DNA of 64,000 nucleotides. Origin: Wolfiporia cocos. Taxonomy: Eukaryota > Basidiomycota > Agaricomycetes > Polyporales > Phaeolaceae. Location of the stretch: the NCBI GenBank assembly GCA_029448655.1, contig JACCLO010000022.1, positions 1-64,000 of the forward strand. The letters run 5' to 3'. Shown here piece after piece: positions 41,631 through 51,800 of the stretch. The notes beneath the pieces were generated by a model. It did no database searches and had not been told where the DNA came from. It saw only the letters and a list, made by a program, of their open reading frames with translations. Within the stretch, counting starts at the first letter, position 1, and each line of letters opens with the position of its first letter. The translations under genes were made by a program, and so were the position numbers.

Positions 41631-41720
41631 AGTTAAGGCATGGGCCGACGACCGGCTGACCTGAACCGTTAGGGGTTGGTACAAGCCGGTTGACCTGAAC
41701 CGTCACCTACCGTCGCTGAA
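41630..41720. repeat. Terminal-inverted-repeat-like end, partner of 11811-11905
   Basis: The reverse complement reads ttcagcgacggtaggtgacg and then the same ggttcaggtcaaccggcttg segment found at the left end. The outside neighbour (from 41721) is a truncated LTR, so the transposon end appears to sit inside that LTR. Confidence 0.6.
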
Positions 41721-42255
41721 TGGGCTCTAACTCGTAGTATGAATGCAATGAATAGAACTGAGGCAATAGCGCTCAGCAAGGCTAGTATATATACATGATA
41801 AATAAGACCCCTAACAGTCTTATTAGATAATACTAGTGTCCGTTTTGTATGTACAAGTCCCCAGATACCTAAGTACTTAGTAATATACGATAAATACATA
41901 TGCCGATCAAAACCGGGATATAGAAAGGCGGCGTAGGCCGCACGAATGGCGTTTTGCGCTCTTGTCATTACAAAGATGGGGCGTGACCAAAGCCCGGTCC
42001 GCTGACGTTTATATGCTGACTGCTTCCGGACAGAATGTCCGATTGGCTGGAACTAGACATGTGACTGATGGTAACTACTAGTGATAAGATAAGACCGTTG
42101 TTACGGGAGATAACGCGGCCATCATTCGGCACGTATGTAACCGTTAACTTATGAACCCGATAAGCTAGTTATTGGTCTAGAAAGTCGTAGATAATTCGTA
42201 GAATTGCCGGAAAAATAGTAAGAAATATAGGGAAACTAGGAGAATTCTTGTGACA
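41721..42255 (-). repeat. Truncated LTR at the transposon end
   Basis: It matches 45660-46178 from tagtatgaatgcaatgaatag onwards and ends ttcttgtgaca at 42255. The U5 end is missing at 41720, where the inverted-repeat end begins. Minus-strand TATA near 41786-41797. Confidence 0.7.
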
Positions 42256-42647
42256 TACAATCAACCTCCAAAAAACAATACTCCGTTGTCTAGGCAACCA
42301 TCAGAAGCGAACAGGAATGCCCACCAAGCCCAAAAACTCACAACAATGTCCAACAAATTACCTACCCTATCGACCCCTCACCTATAAAGTCCAACGATCC
42401 CTGATAAGGGATTTTAGTCTCGAAACAAGACTAGGACCTATGGTAGAACCGTCAAAAGGGAAAAGTAACAACATACCGACAAATCATTGAGACAAAAGGC
42501 ATCGGGTTCACCGTCACGGTACCAATTTCTTAGGAAATCAAACCTACGGCATTTCCAAGTTCATAAACACACTTCAAACTAGGAGTACAATTAGCACGAG
42601 GAGTTCATTCTCTTCGTCGAGGTCGACAAAATCTGAAAAGGGGGTAA
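42256..42647 (+). other. 3' internal remnant of an unidentified LTR element
   Basis: No gene seen. It ends in the purine tract gaaaagggggtaa directly before an LTR, so it is what is left of an element's interior 3' end. Confidence 0.5.
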
Positions 42648-43187
42648 TGTCACAAAATCTCCCTATTTCCCTCTATTTTTCCCAATTTATTACAAGTCTC
42701 TGCGACACTTCTACAACGACTTATACGTTAAGCGCCCACACGTGCTCTCCATCTTATCTGTTATCACTATCGTCCACCTTATCTCATCTACACCTTATCT
42801 TATCTCGTAGCCACAAATACCAAGTAGATACAAACATCATCGCTTCCTGCCAGAACTCACATGACACATAGGGTTAGTGCCCTTGGATGACGGCGCTTCC
42901 CCTAGTCACAACACCTCGGGCACGATTACTCATGCCCCGACGAACTAGTATCACATGCTTACGACGTCTCCCTGCCTACGCACAGACCATGACACTTTAG
43001 GGCAGCCACATTAGCATTGCTGCCTCTCATGTATATAAGCCTACCTCTGAGTCACTTAGGACTCAGACTAGTTCATCTATCGACCACTGCTATAAGCCCT
43101 TAAAGCTCTTAGCACTTTAACCTCTGCTTTTACTGTCTTAAACCTCGCTCCAACACACCGACAAGTCTTCAAAGTAAGTCCGTGTCA
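42648..43187 (+). repeat. 3' LTR of a truncated element (540 bp)
   Basis: TGTCACAAAATCTCCC...GTCCGTGTCA, preceded by a polypurine tract. TATATAA is at 43032-43038. Downstream I find no complement to its expected transcript start, so it does not behave as the 5' LTR of the following copy. Confidence 0.65.
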
Positions 43188-43626
43188 ACCTCCCTCAGCC
43201 ACTTCCGACACCTCGCTGATGCTCGGTGTCGTCATCGCTTCGCTTGTGGTGCCTCATAAACCTCCCGGTTACTCTTAAATTTTCTAACAGGTATCTACAG
43301 TATACGCCATTTACGTTACAACATCCCCGTGGCGCAGCACAGGGAGGACGCGCAAAACACGGTCGAAAGGACTTGACTTGAACGCCGCACGCGCGTTGTA
43401 GGCGCCGTCCGTGGGAAATGGCACGGGGGTGGTGGCGCGCGCCCTACGGGCCAATGAATGCACGGTTGCCACGCGAGAACCACATGGTTCTCTTCCACAG
43501 CCCTTTAGTACTTAGATTATGCCCGTAGTACACCTTCTTTGCTCCTGAAAAGGAGTCCACTACCCTACCTTACATAAATCCTTTATATTCCGTTCTTGGA
43601 TGTATCACTGGGAAACCTAGTTTCTC
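43188..43626 (+). other. Leader of the third retrotransposon copy, mostly unlike copies 1 and 2
   Basis: 43519-43626 matches the sequence just upstream of ORF1 in copy 1 (17600-17704). 43188-43510 is unrelated to the copy 1 leader and contains no gene I recognise. A 5' LTR for this copy is not identified. Confidence 0.5.
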
Positions 43627-44549
43627 ATGAAAGCTGCACTTTCTAGAATCATGCCCCGCGTTACCCGTTGCACCCGTGGCTCCTCCACTGCACCTTACGT
43701 CAAACCGGCAAAGCGGTCTCTTCTCAGCCGCATCGCCACCAACGACATCCCTCGGGCAGAGGACGTCACTTACACTCTTCCTGTAAAGGAAGACTACACC
43801 GGGAAACTCCATCTTTGGAAGATTCCCGTCCACATGCCAAAGCACATCGCTGAGGCAGGGAAACCCGCTCCTCGACCGCCTAAGCCAGTTCTGCTTACCA
43901 AGCGTATCTGGACGGAAGAAGAGAAGTTAGCGCAGTCCATTACTGCCATGGAAGGTCTCCTGGAACTCCGGGAGATCAACAAGCTCAAGCTCGCTCGCGA
44001 TAAGCTGAATAAGCGAATTGCCGCCAAACAAGCCGCCAAGGAAGCCAAGCAAGCAGCTTCTTCACTGGCCCTCCGCCTCTCCAGTCTGGCGGCCGGACCT
44101 CCTGTCCCGGCCAACCATCAGATTCTCGACCCTTCCCTCGTCTTCGGGAAAAAGAAGCCTCTCCAAGCATGCGCGCAAGTTATCCCCATGCTAGAAGGCA
44201 CCCTCACTCGACTCACACCTCTCGCCAACCACCCCCTAATTACCCAGGCTTCCATATGGAAAACGACATCCGTTTCCATAATATGGTAGTAGAATTAGAG
44301 GACTTGGTGGATAACGTAAAGGACAGAGCGAGACGGGGGAGGATCACCAATAGAGAGTGGAGAATCATGAAAAAGAACTGTAAACAGCTCGGCAGCATTT
44401 CCTTTTTGGATTGGCGAACGGACTTGGCTCGTATCATAGCAGAATGTGTAGCGCTACAAGCCTCATTTGCATTCGGTGTAACACCACCTGACAAGGTGGC
44501 AGGGCCCTCGACTACCTCGGTAGAAGAGGATATACTCGCGATTGTATAG
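43627..44549 (+). pseudogene. ORF1 of the third retrotransposon copy, one frameshift
   Basis: Homologous along its length to the 307-aa ORF1. A single C is missing in a run near 44230-44235 (five Cs where copy 1 has six), shifting the frame at about residue 203; the rest is open to the same stop (EEDILAIV). Conservative differences elsewhere (ITNREWR for ITNRDWR; LLELREINK for LIELRELNK) mark a separate, older lineage. Confidence 0.8.
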
Positions 44550-44695
44550 TAGAAATACTATCATCTTTTAACTCTGAAATAGAGTGCGAGTGTGATCTAT
44601 AACGAAAGTTGCAGCTTTCAAAACCAAAAAACCCTTATTAAGAATCTAAGGCAATGAGTAACCGGAAACTAACATTCGTCATAAACAGATTCACA

Positions 44696-45559
44696 ATGTC
44701 TTCCATCTCCTCCACCAGCCCACCGCCCGCTCCCAAATCTCGCCGCATGCGCCTTCGTTCCGAAGGACCAGCATCGGAGGAAGCTGGGCCCTCAGGGACT
44801 CGACCTCTGGTCTCGCTAGAGAACCTAAGCGAGGGCGAGGAGGAAGAAGAAGAACCGGTGCTCCCTCGGGAATCACCCGCCAACCCCATGTGCACACGCC
44901 CTGAGACCCCAATCGCTGGGTACGCCCCAGCGCGCTACACTCGGGCCATCAGTCCGGTAGGAGAACTAGACGTGGAGTTCACCGCTCCCGTCCAATCCAC
45001 CGACACGGTGGTGGCCAACGGACTGGCCACGTACCTCTCTGAAGAAGAGAGGGCACAGATTAACCCCAGACTACATGGGGCAATCATCGACGCCGCCGTA
45101 CAACGAAGTGCAGCAATTGCCCACGACCAAAACACAACCTTGGGCAATGCAGTCCGCGCCCGCCTGGAGCGTATCCATGGCAGAATCGACTCCCTGGTTG
45201 GGCAATCCAGGGCAATCAAACAGATGGCCCAAGACGAACTACACGAGGCGGTTAGTTCGCTTCGGAACGAAGTTGTGTCCACCCTGGTGGACCTCGGCAA
45301 GGAACTCCGACAGGAGTACACCGCCAAGTTCTCCGAAATGGAGAAGCAACTCCGGGACGGGTACCGGACTCGGATCAACGATCTTGAGGATGCGTTTGCT
45401 GAGCGCATGGAAAAGGTTGAGGAAGAACTTCGGAGGAGTCGCAAAAACCCCTCCGTTCCCAACCCTCCCGGCGTCCGCACACCCCCGGAAGAACCCACAC
45501 CAGCCTGCACAACCGAGGCCGCTGCCGCCGCACCACCCGCAGCAACTGCTGCAGCAGCC
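44696..45559 (+). pseudogene. gag: Gag of the third copy, N-terminal piece
   Basis: Starts MSSISSTSPPPAPKS and follows the intact Gag to the Ala-rich linker, where a solo LTR (45560-46178, duplication cagcc) breaks it. The next pieces are 46179-46351, 46833-46880 and, beyond the small LTR element and the inversion, 15338-15064 on the minus strand. It was a working-length Gag before these insertions. Confidence 0.85.
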
Positions 45560-46178
45560 TAACACAAGATAACAACTTACTAGTTATTTTTGAGGTTTTG
45601 CTGGTTAGGCGAAAGGTAGTAGCTGTTAAGCAGGATACGACACGAGTGTTACTCGATAGTATGAATGCAATGAATAGAACTGAGGCAATAGCGCTCAGCA
45701 AGGCTAGTATATATACATGATAAATAAGACCCCTAACAGTCTTATTAGATAATACTAATGTCCGTATTCGTATGTACAAGTCCCCAGATACCTAAGTACT
45801 GAGTAATATGCGATAAATACATATACCGATCAAAACCGGGGTATAGAAAGGCGGAATAGTCCGCACGAATAGCGTTTTGCGCTCTTGTCATTACAAGGAC
45901 GGGGCGTGACCAAAGCCCGGTCCGCTGACGTTTATACGCTGACTGCTTCCGGACAGAATGTCCGATTGGCTGGAACTAGACATGTGACTGATGGTAACTA
46001 CTAATGATAAGATAAGACCGTCGTTACGGGAGATAACGCGGCCATCATTCGGCACGTATGTAACCGTTAACTTATGAACCGGATAAGCTAGTTATTGGTC
46101 TAGAAAGTCGTAGATAATTCGTAGAATTGCCGGAAAAATAGTAAGAAACATAGGGAAACTAGGAGAATTCTTGTGACA
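45560..46178 (-). repeat. Solo LTR in Gag, TSD cagcc
   Basis: 619 bp, boundaries taacacaag (one substitution) and ttcttgtgaca; perfect duplication cagcc at 45555-45559 and 46179-46183. Same family as 7000-7646. Confidence 0.85.
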
Positions 46179-46351
46179 CAGCCGTCGCACCGCAGATTCC
46201 AGGTCTGCCCCAAAACCTGAAAATCCCCCCTCCCCCCGAATTCTCTGGGTCATCTGGAAAGGTGACTGCACAGGAATGGGTGGAGAAGATGGGCCTGTAC
46301 TTCGGTACGCTCAGGGTCTACGACGACCATGACCGTATCACCACGGCCCTC
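46179..46351 (+). pseudogene. gag: Gag of the third copy, second piece
   Basis: Encodes VAPQIPGLPQNLKIPPPPEF through YDDHDRITTAL of the capsid domain, nearly identical to copies 1 and 2, between two solo LTRs. Confidence 0.85.
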
Positions 46352-46827
46352 TGTCACAGTTTTTACCGTGGCATGGGTTCGATCCCATACCTCCCTAGAC
46401 ATGTAGTCACATGACATGTTCGCCTCTTAGCGTAGTGGTATAATCGCCCCCATAGCAGCGTAGCTAACCACGTGATTAGGTCGTTCAGTAGTTATGTACT
46501 GTAGCATGTGATGTACTGCGCGCACGGTCCCTTACTGAAGGGTAGGACTACTCGCGCGCCTCTTAGTTACATTCATGTATATAGTCTCTGCGCTGGGGCC
46601 TTACAGCCCCATGCTTGTTATTCTCGACGTTGGGGCTTGTCCCCCTGTATACCATCTCTACCCCTGTGTGCGCCTGCTGGCTTAGCCACCCCTTACACCT
46701 GCTCGTCTGTGCCTCGTCACTGCGGTGTGGGGCGACCTCTACAAACCCCAAAGGACTTACGCGTTAGGATGAGGGCCACTAGGACAGCGGTACACAGGTT
46801 ATACGGTATGAGCGTATATCTGTGTCA
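46352..46827 (+). repeat. Solo LTR of family A in Gag, TSD ccctc
   Basis: 476 bp, TGTCACAGTTTTTACCG...ATCTGTGTCA; perfect duplication ccctc at 46347-46351 and 46828-46832. Carries the tRNA-like GGTTCGATCCC and TAGCGTAGTGG motifs seen in 33852-34319. Confidence 0.88.
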
Positions 46828-46832
46828 CCCTC

Positions 46833-46880
46833 TTCCACGTCACAGGGGACGCATACAAATTTTTCTCGCCTCTCATCAAG
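46833..46880 (+). pseudogene. gag: Gag of the third copy, third piece
   Basis: ttccacgtcacaggg onwards encodes the Gag segment VTGDAYKFFSPLIK; the break at tcaag (46876-46880) pairs with cttga at 15334-15338, where the next codons (KAGNGEP) are found on the minus strand. Confidence 0.85.
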
Positions 46881-47442
46881 TGACACAGACTCACTGTCTG
46901 TGCGACCCCTGGGCTCAGGGGGATCCATACAGGCCTACAATCGAGGCCATAAGGCACCAACCAGCGGTGAGCGCAGAGGCTACATGGATGGGGCATCCCC
47001 GCATTCCTAGTGTACGCCGACATAGCTGATAACCCTACAGACAAGGTAGGAGAGATACGGGCCCCGGGCCAGGAGATCACACAGCTATAAGCGAGAAAGG
47101 GTGATACACCATTGTCGAGAATCTGAGAGATGGGGTGTAAGCCCACATCTCGTCGTATTATATACATGCTTGTATCTACTACCGAGACTGCCCTAAAGAC
47201 GTGGTCTGTGCACCGCTATCTACTGGGTCATGTGCTAGGTAACGAGACATGTAACAATGTGACCATATGTGACGGTACCTGAGGCGCGCGCTACCCTACA
47301 GCGCTAACCATACGACCAGGTGACCTGCAATAACTGGGAGACGCCGGAGGTGGCTACAGCGCAGAGACGCGGCGTACGCCTAGCGCCGTGCGTGCGTCCT
47401 ATAGCGAGGGAGTACAAACTATTAGTAGAATAATTTGTGACA
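46881..47442 (-). repeat. Other LTR of the small non-autonomous element
   Basis: 562 bp, reverse complement of 15339-15900 with no difference noticed. Adjacent duplication tcaag at 46876-46880. Confidence 0.85.
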
Positions 47443-48112
47443 TTACCCCCCCTCTCGAAAAACGTCGTCCCTGACGTTCTACCTATCTTCCTACGACCCT
47501 CGCATCCTTGGTTAGCTTTTTAACACCTGGCCCATCCCTTACGACGTAGGGTGGGGAGCATCCAAATGTGCGGTCCGTCCGCCGGTGGAGCAGTGAAGAA
47601 AACGTCCCCGCATCCCGCAACGTGAGTGAACGAGGCCCTCCAGAGGTGAGCGGGCCCATCGGAGGTTGAGGTAATGTGACAAGCATTCCGCCTCCTAGGA
47701 CTGACGCCGACATGGATGAGCGTGGCGCACCGACCTCGGGGTATGTGGTTGGTTTTGTCGGAGAAGTAGTCGGTCGTCGAGGATTGCTTTCTGACCTTCG
47801 TGATCGTCGGTGTGGGGTTGGGTACCCTTGCGGGACCCTTCGCATACCCACTGATCATCAGTTCTTGGTGATACCCTGCCGCCCAGGGGTAAGTGGCCGG
47901 ACTGCCCTAGACCTCCACACGCGCGCGCATTCCCTTTGCAGGGGTGACGGCGGCGGGTCCTCAAACGGGGCTTACGTCGGTCGACCCCTTCTACCTTGCG
48001 TTCGAAAGGGGGCGGTCTTGCTTGCTCACTCCGTACGGGTACTTCGCCTGGTGTAACGCTTCGTGGGGGCTCGTAAAACTACGGACCTCTGGCGCTTCTA
48101 CCAGAGGCTGCC
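47443..48112 (-). mobile_element. 3' internal part of the small non-autonomous LTR element
   Basis: On the minus strand it ends in a purine tract (gagggggggtaa) just before the LTR at 47442. Its other end is ctgcc (48108-48112), the duplication of retrotransposon A. Joined in the ancestral order to 15901-15995 it gives an interior of about 760 bp and an element of about 1.9 kb. I see no real gene in it. Confidence 0.75.
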
Positions 48113-48811
48113 TGACACAGACTAGACTGTGGGACTCACACTATAACCTTGTAGGCGACTTGAAGGAGTTGCAGAAGGTTGGTGAGGAGACTAGTGGGCG
48201 CAAGCAGAGATGATATGTGACTGTGCGAATGCAGAGAACAAATCTAAGGCTTATCCGCAGTGATAGCCCTACTTATATACATGCTTTGTTTGGTTACCGG
48301 TAAGGGAGCCAAACATGAAGGTGGTCTGTGCGCAGACATAACTAATATGGTTAAGTCGTAAACTACAATAGACCATGTGCGCCGGTAATGGCCGCACCAG
48401 TAAGATCGTTTGTTTGGACCGTAGGTCCATGTTGTGGAAGTGGCTGTAGCTACGTTAGTAAGCCATGCATGTGACTCTTATATACCGGCATCGGGATATG
48501 AGTAATCATAAGGGCATTGGCATGTGATAACGAGCGGGCCGCTTATCCAATCGTACGGACATAGCCCGGTACCGGGATATGAGTAAAGCGCGTGACACCG
48601 AAGGTTAGTCCGCTGAGTCATTGACGCGTACAAGCGTGTTATGTACGTGTTGTTATGACAAGTGGACGTATACCGCGTTGTGTACGTGTTGTTTGGTTGC
48701 GTGTACGTGTAGACGGGCGCTTAGCAGCGTAAATGTCTACAAGGTCGTAGAAATACCAGATAAATAGGTAAAAATACGGGAAAAATAGTGGCATGTCCCA
48801 AATCTGTGACA
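48113..48811 (-). repeat. 3' LTR of copy 2 (type I)
   Basis: Reverse complement carries type I positions (ctaagcgcccgtc, accttcggtgtc, cctacaaggtt), the same as 15996-16694. Confidence 0.9.
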
Positions 48812-48850
48812 TTACCCCCTCTTCAGGTTTCATTGTCCCTAATGGAACGA

Positions 48851-51800
48851 TTATTTTCCTGTGGAGCCGAATCCACCAGTACCGCGCTCAGATTTAATCC
48901 TTTCAAAGTAAGATTTTCCGTGTAGCGTAATGTGCGGGTCCTTAGCAACTTCACAGATGAGCTGGGCAATCTTATCACCGGCCCGAATATCGATAGATAT
49001 ATCGGAGTGATTCCGGAGAATGATGATTACTTCGCCTTGATAATCGTGGTCGATAACGCCACCCATTACGTCTATGCCTTTTCGGGCAAGACTAGAGCGG
49101 GGGGCGATACGTCCGTAAGTGCCGAAAGGGACCTGGATCTTCAGTTTGGTGTTGTATTCTGTCTGCCCGTGAGCTGGCAGAACGTCGCCTGTTGCAGTGT
49201 ACAGGTCAAACCCAACCGAGTCCTTGGTTCCCTTTTCCGGCATTCGGCCGCCTTCACCGACTACGATTTTCAAATCCGCGTTTTGGTTAATGTCTGCTGA
49301 CATCCATCCCCCGTCGGGGTGTCTAACCATGCGTTGCTTAGGATCCTTCGCAAATTCTTCGCGGTACTGCGGCCAGTCGTCTGGCCACGTGCATTCGTCG
49401 GCTTCCCAGTCGTCGCTGTCAGGGTCGAAGACGTGAACTGCTTCTTTCCTTCTAGCTGAGCGCCTGAGGGGGACATCCTGCATTGGAATGGCGTGTGAAG
49501 CCTTGTATTCCTGCAGAATGTCGTATGCCGTGTCGAGATCGGCTTCGCGTACCCAGGAGTCGTCATTGATACCGAACCCTTTCCATCGGATTCTGTATTC
49601 AACTCTTCCTGCCCGGAGACGATGATCTAAGATCTTCTCGACTTCCCATAACTCCTCGCCGTCGACCATTTCTGGTTGAGGCTCTGGTTTTTTCTGATGC
49701 ACCGGGTCTTTGTACATGACCAACTTGGAAGCGTGAAATACTGGGTGATAAGCCCTGTATTGCTCGTCCATGTGTACCCTAAAGGTGACCGGAGATAATT
49801 GTTCAATTATCCTGAATGGTCCCAAATAGCGTGGACTAAGACTTCTTTCGGAGTCTTGCCAGCTACGGGCGTCAACGAGAACTTTGTCGCCGACTTTAAA
49901 CGGTACCGAGCGCTTATGTTGATCATAATACCAAGACCAGCGTTCAGCAGCCAGTTTCATAGCTGCCTTAGCTTGTTCTTGTGCTGACCATCGTTCGTAA
50001 GCAATGACATTTAGGTCCACGTATTGTGTTGGACGTAAATTCGTAGGTCCTGCGTTGGGATGCCTTCCTAGTTCGACAAAGAATGGACTATTCTTTGTTG
50101 TCTCACTAGCCGCGTTGTTGTACGCGAATTCGGCCGTAGGGAGAAACCATGACCAGTTATCCTTCTGAATAACATCGATGTAACATCTAAGATATTGTTC
50201 CAGGATTTGGTTAACTCTCTCCGTCTGGCCATCCGCTTGCGGGTGATAGGCAGTTGTCATTGACCGTTGGATTCCCAATTGTTCACACCATCCCTTAAAC
50301 AAGGCAGCTGCGAATTGCGGGCCTCTATCCGAAATGATTTGTTTCGGAAGTCCGTGGTTCGGATAGATCCGAAGGTATAGGAGGTTCGCTAATTCTTTCG
50401 CCGTTATCTTGTCTGATGTGGGAATGAAGTGCGCTCGCTTGGTAAGCCGGTCCACTATTACCATAATAGCATTGAATTGTTTCAATTCGCCGCTGGGCGG
50501 TAAGTGGACGATAAGGTCAATTGTGACGGTGTCCCAAGGTGCTTCCGGGACTGGGAGCGGTTGCAGGGGTCCGTACGGGGTCTGGTTGTGGTTCTTCATG
50601 CGTTGACATGTGTCACAACCTTCCACGTATTGCTTTACCATCGTGGTCATTCCAGGCCACCAGTAATTACGTGACAGAAGTTCATAGGTCTTCCATCGTC
50701 CGAAGTGTCCGGCCGTCACATGGTCATGATGTAACTCCATAATCTTCGTGCGCAATTCCTTAGGCTCTTTTGGAACGTACACTTTTCCTCGTCTGAGGAG
50801 TAATCCGGCCTCCATGTTCCATTCCTGGAGATCTTTACCAAATTCCTTGGGACCACTTTTCAGTAGTTCCTGGTAATCCTTGGTAATTTGATCGTCCATG
50901 AGGGCTTGTCGGATTTGTCGGAGAAGGTCCTCGTCGCCTGATTGTATCTCCTGCTGTGACGCTTCTAGTGCCCTAACCGTAAAGTATTCCGGTTTCAGCA
51001 AAATTTGATCGCGATTGTCGAGTTCCACCCCCTCTTCATGGTCTGGCCTCCGTGACAGAGGATCAGCCGTAAGCATTGTTTTACCGGGTTTGTGACACAT
51101 GGTGAAGTTGAACCTTGTCAGGTAAAGGCTCCAACGTGCCTGTCTCCGGGTTAGCCGTTGTGCCGATTTGAAATATGTCAGATTGAGATGATCCGACCAT
51201 ACTTCAAATTTGTGTGGGTGTCCTTCGAGGTAATGTCTCCACTCCTCTAGAGCGCGGATGATTGCGAGCAACTCCTTATCGTAAATCTCATAGTTCCTTT
51301 CGGGTGCTGATAGAGATTTCGAGTAAAAGGCTACCGGGTGCCAGAGCTTATCCTCCGAAGAGTATTGCGATAGCACTGCACCAGTTGCGTAATCGGAAGA
51401 ATCCGCTTCCACGCGGAACGGGGACTCCTGATCTGGGATCCGGAGTATTGGAGCCGATGTGAAAGCTTCCTTGAGAGTTTGGAAGGCTTCCGCTTGTTCG
51501 GGTCCCCAGTTCCACTGCGTGTTTTTCTTGGACAGTTCGGTTAACGGCTTAACCACTTTGGAGAAGTCTTTAATGAACCGACGGTAGTAGTTGGCGAAGC
51601 CAACAAAGGCTTGGACGTCCTTCACCTTGGCAGGTGTAGGCCAGTCCATGACACCGGTTACCTTCTTAGGGTCCATTTCGACTTTTCCTTTTGAAATGAT
51701 CATTCCCAGGTATTCAATACTGCTTTGTTCGAAGAAGCACTTTTCAGGCTTCGCGAACAAGTCGTTGTCTTGCAAGATTTGTAATACTTGCTTGACAATA

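Noticed and set aside
11811..41720. A single 30 kb transposon bounded by the two facing inverted repeats
   Set aside because: The right end lies in the segment that TSD and LTR evidence shows to be inverted; in the restored order the ends are direct, so one element is not supported.
42648..43187. This LTR as the 5' LTR of the third retrotransposon copy
   Set aside because: It is preceded by a polypurine tract, as for a 3' LTR, and nothing downstream complements its expected transcript start.
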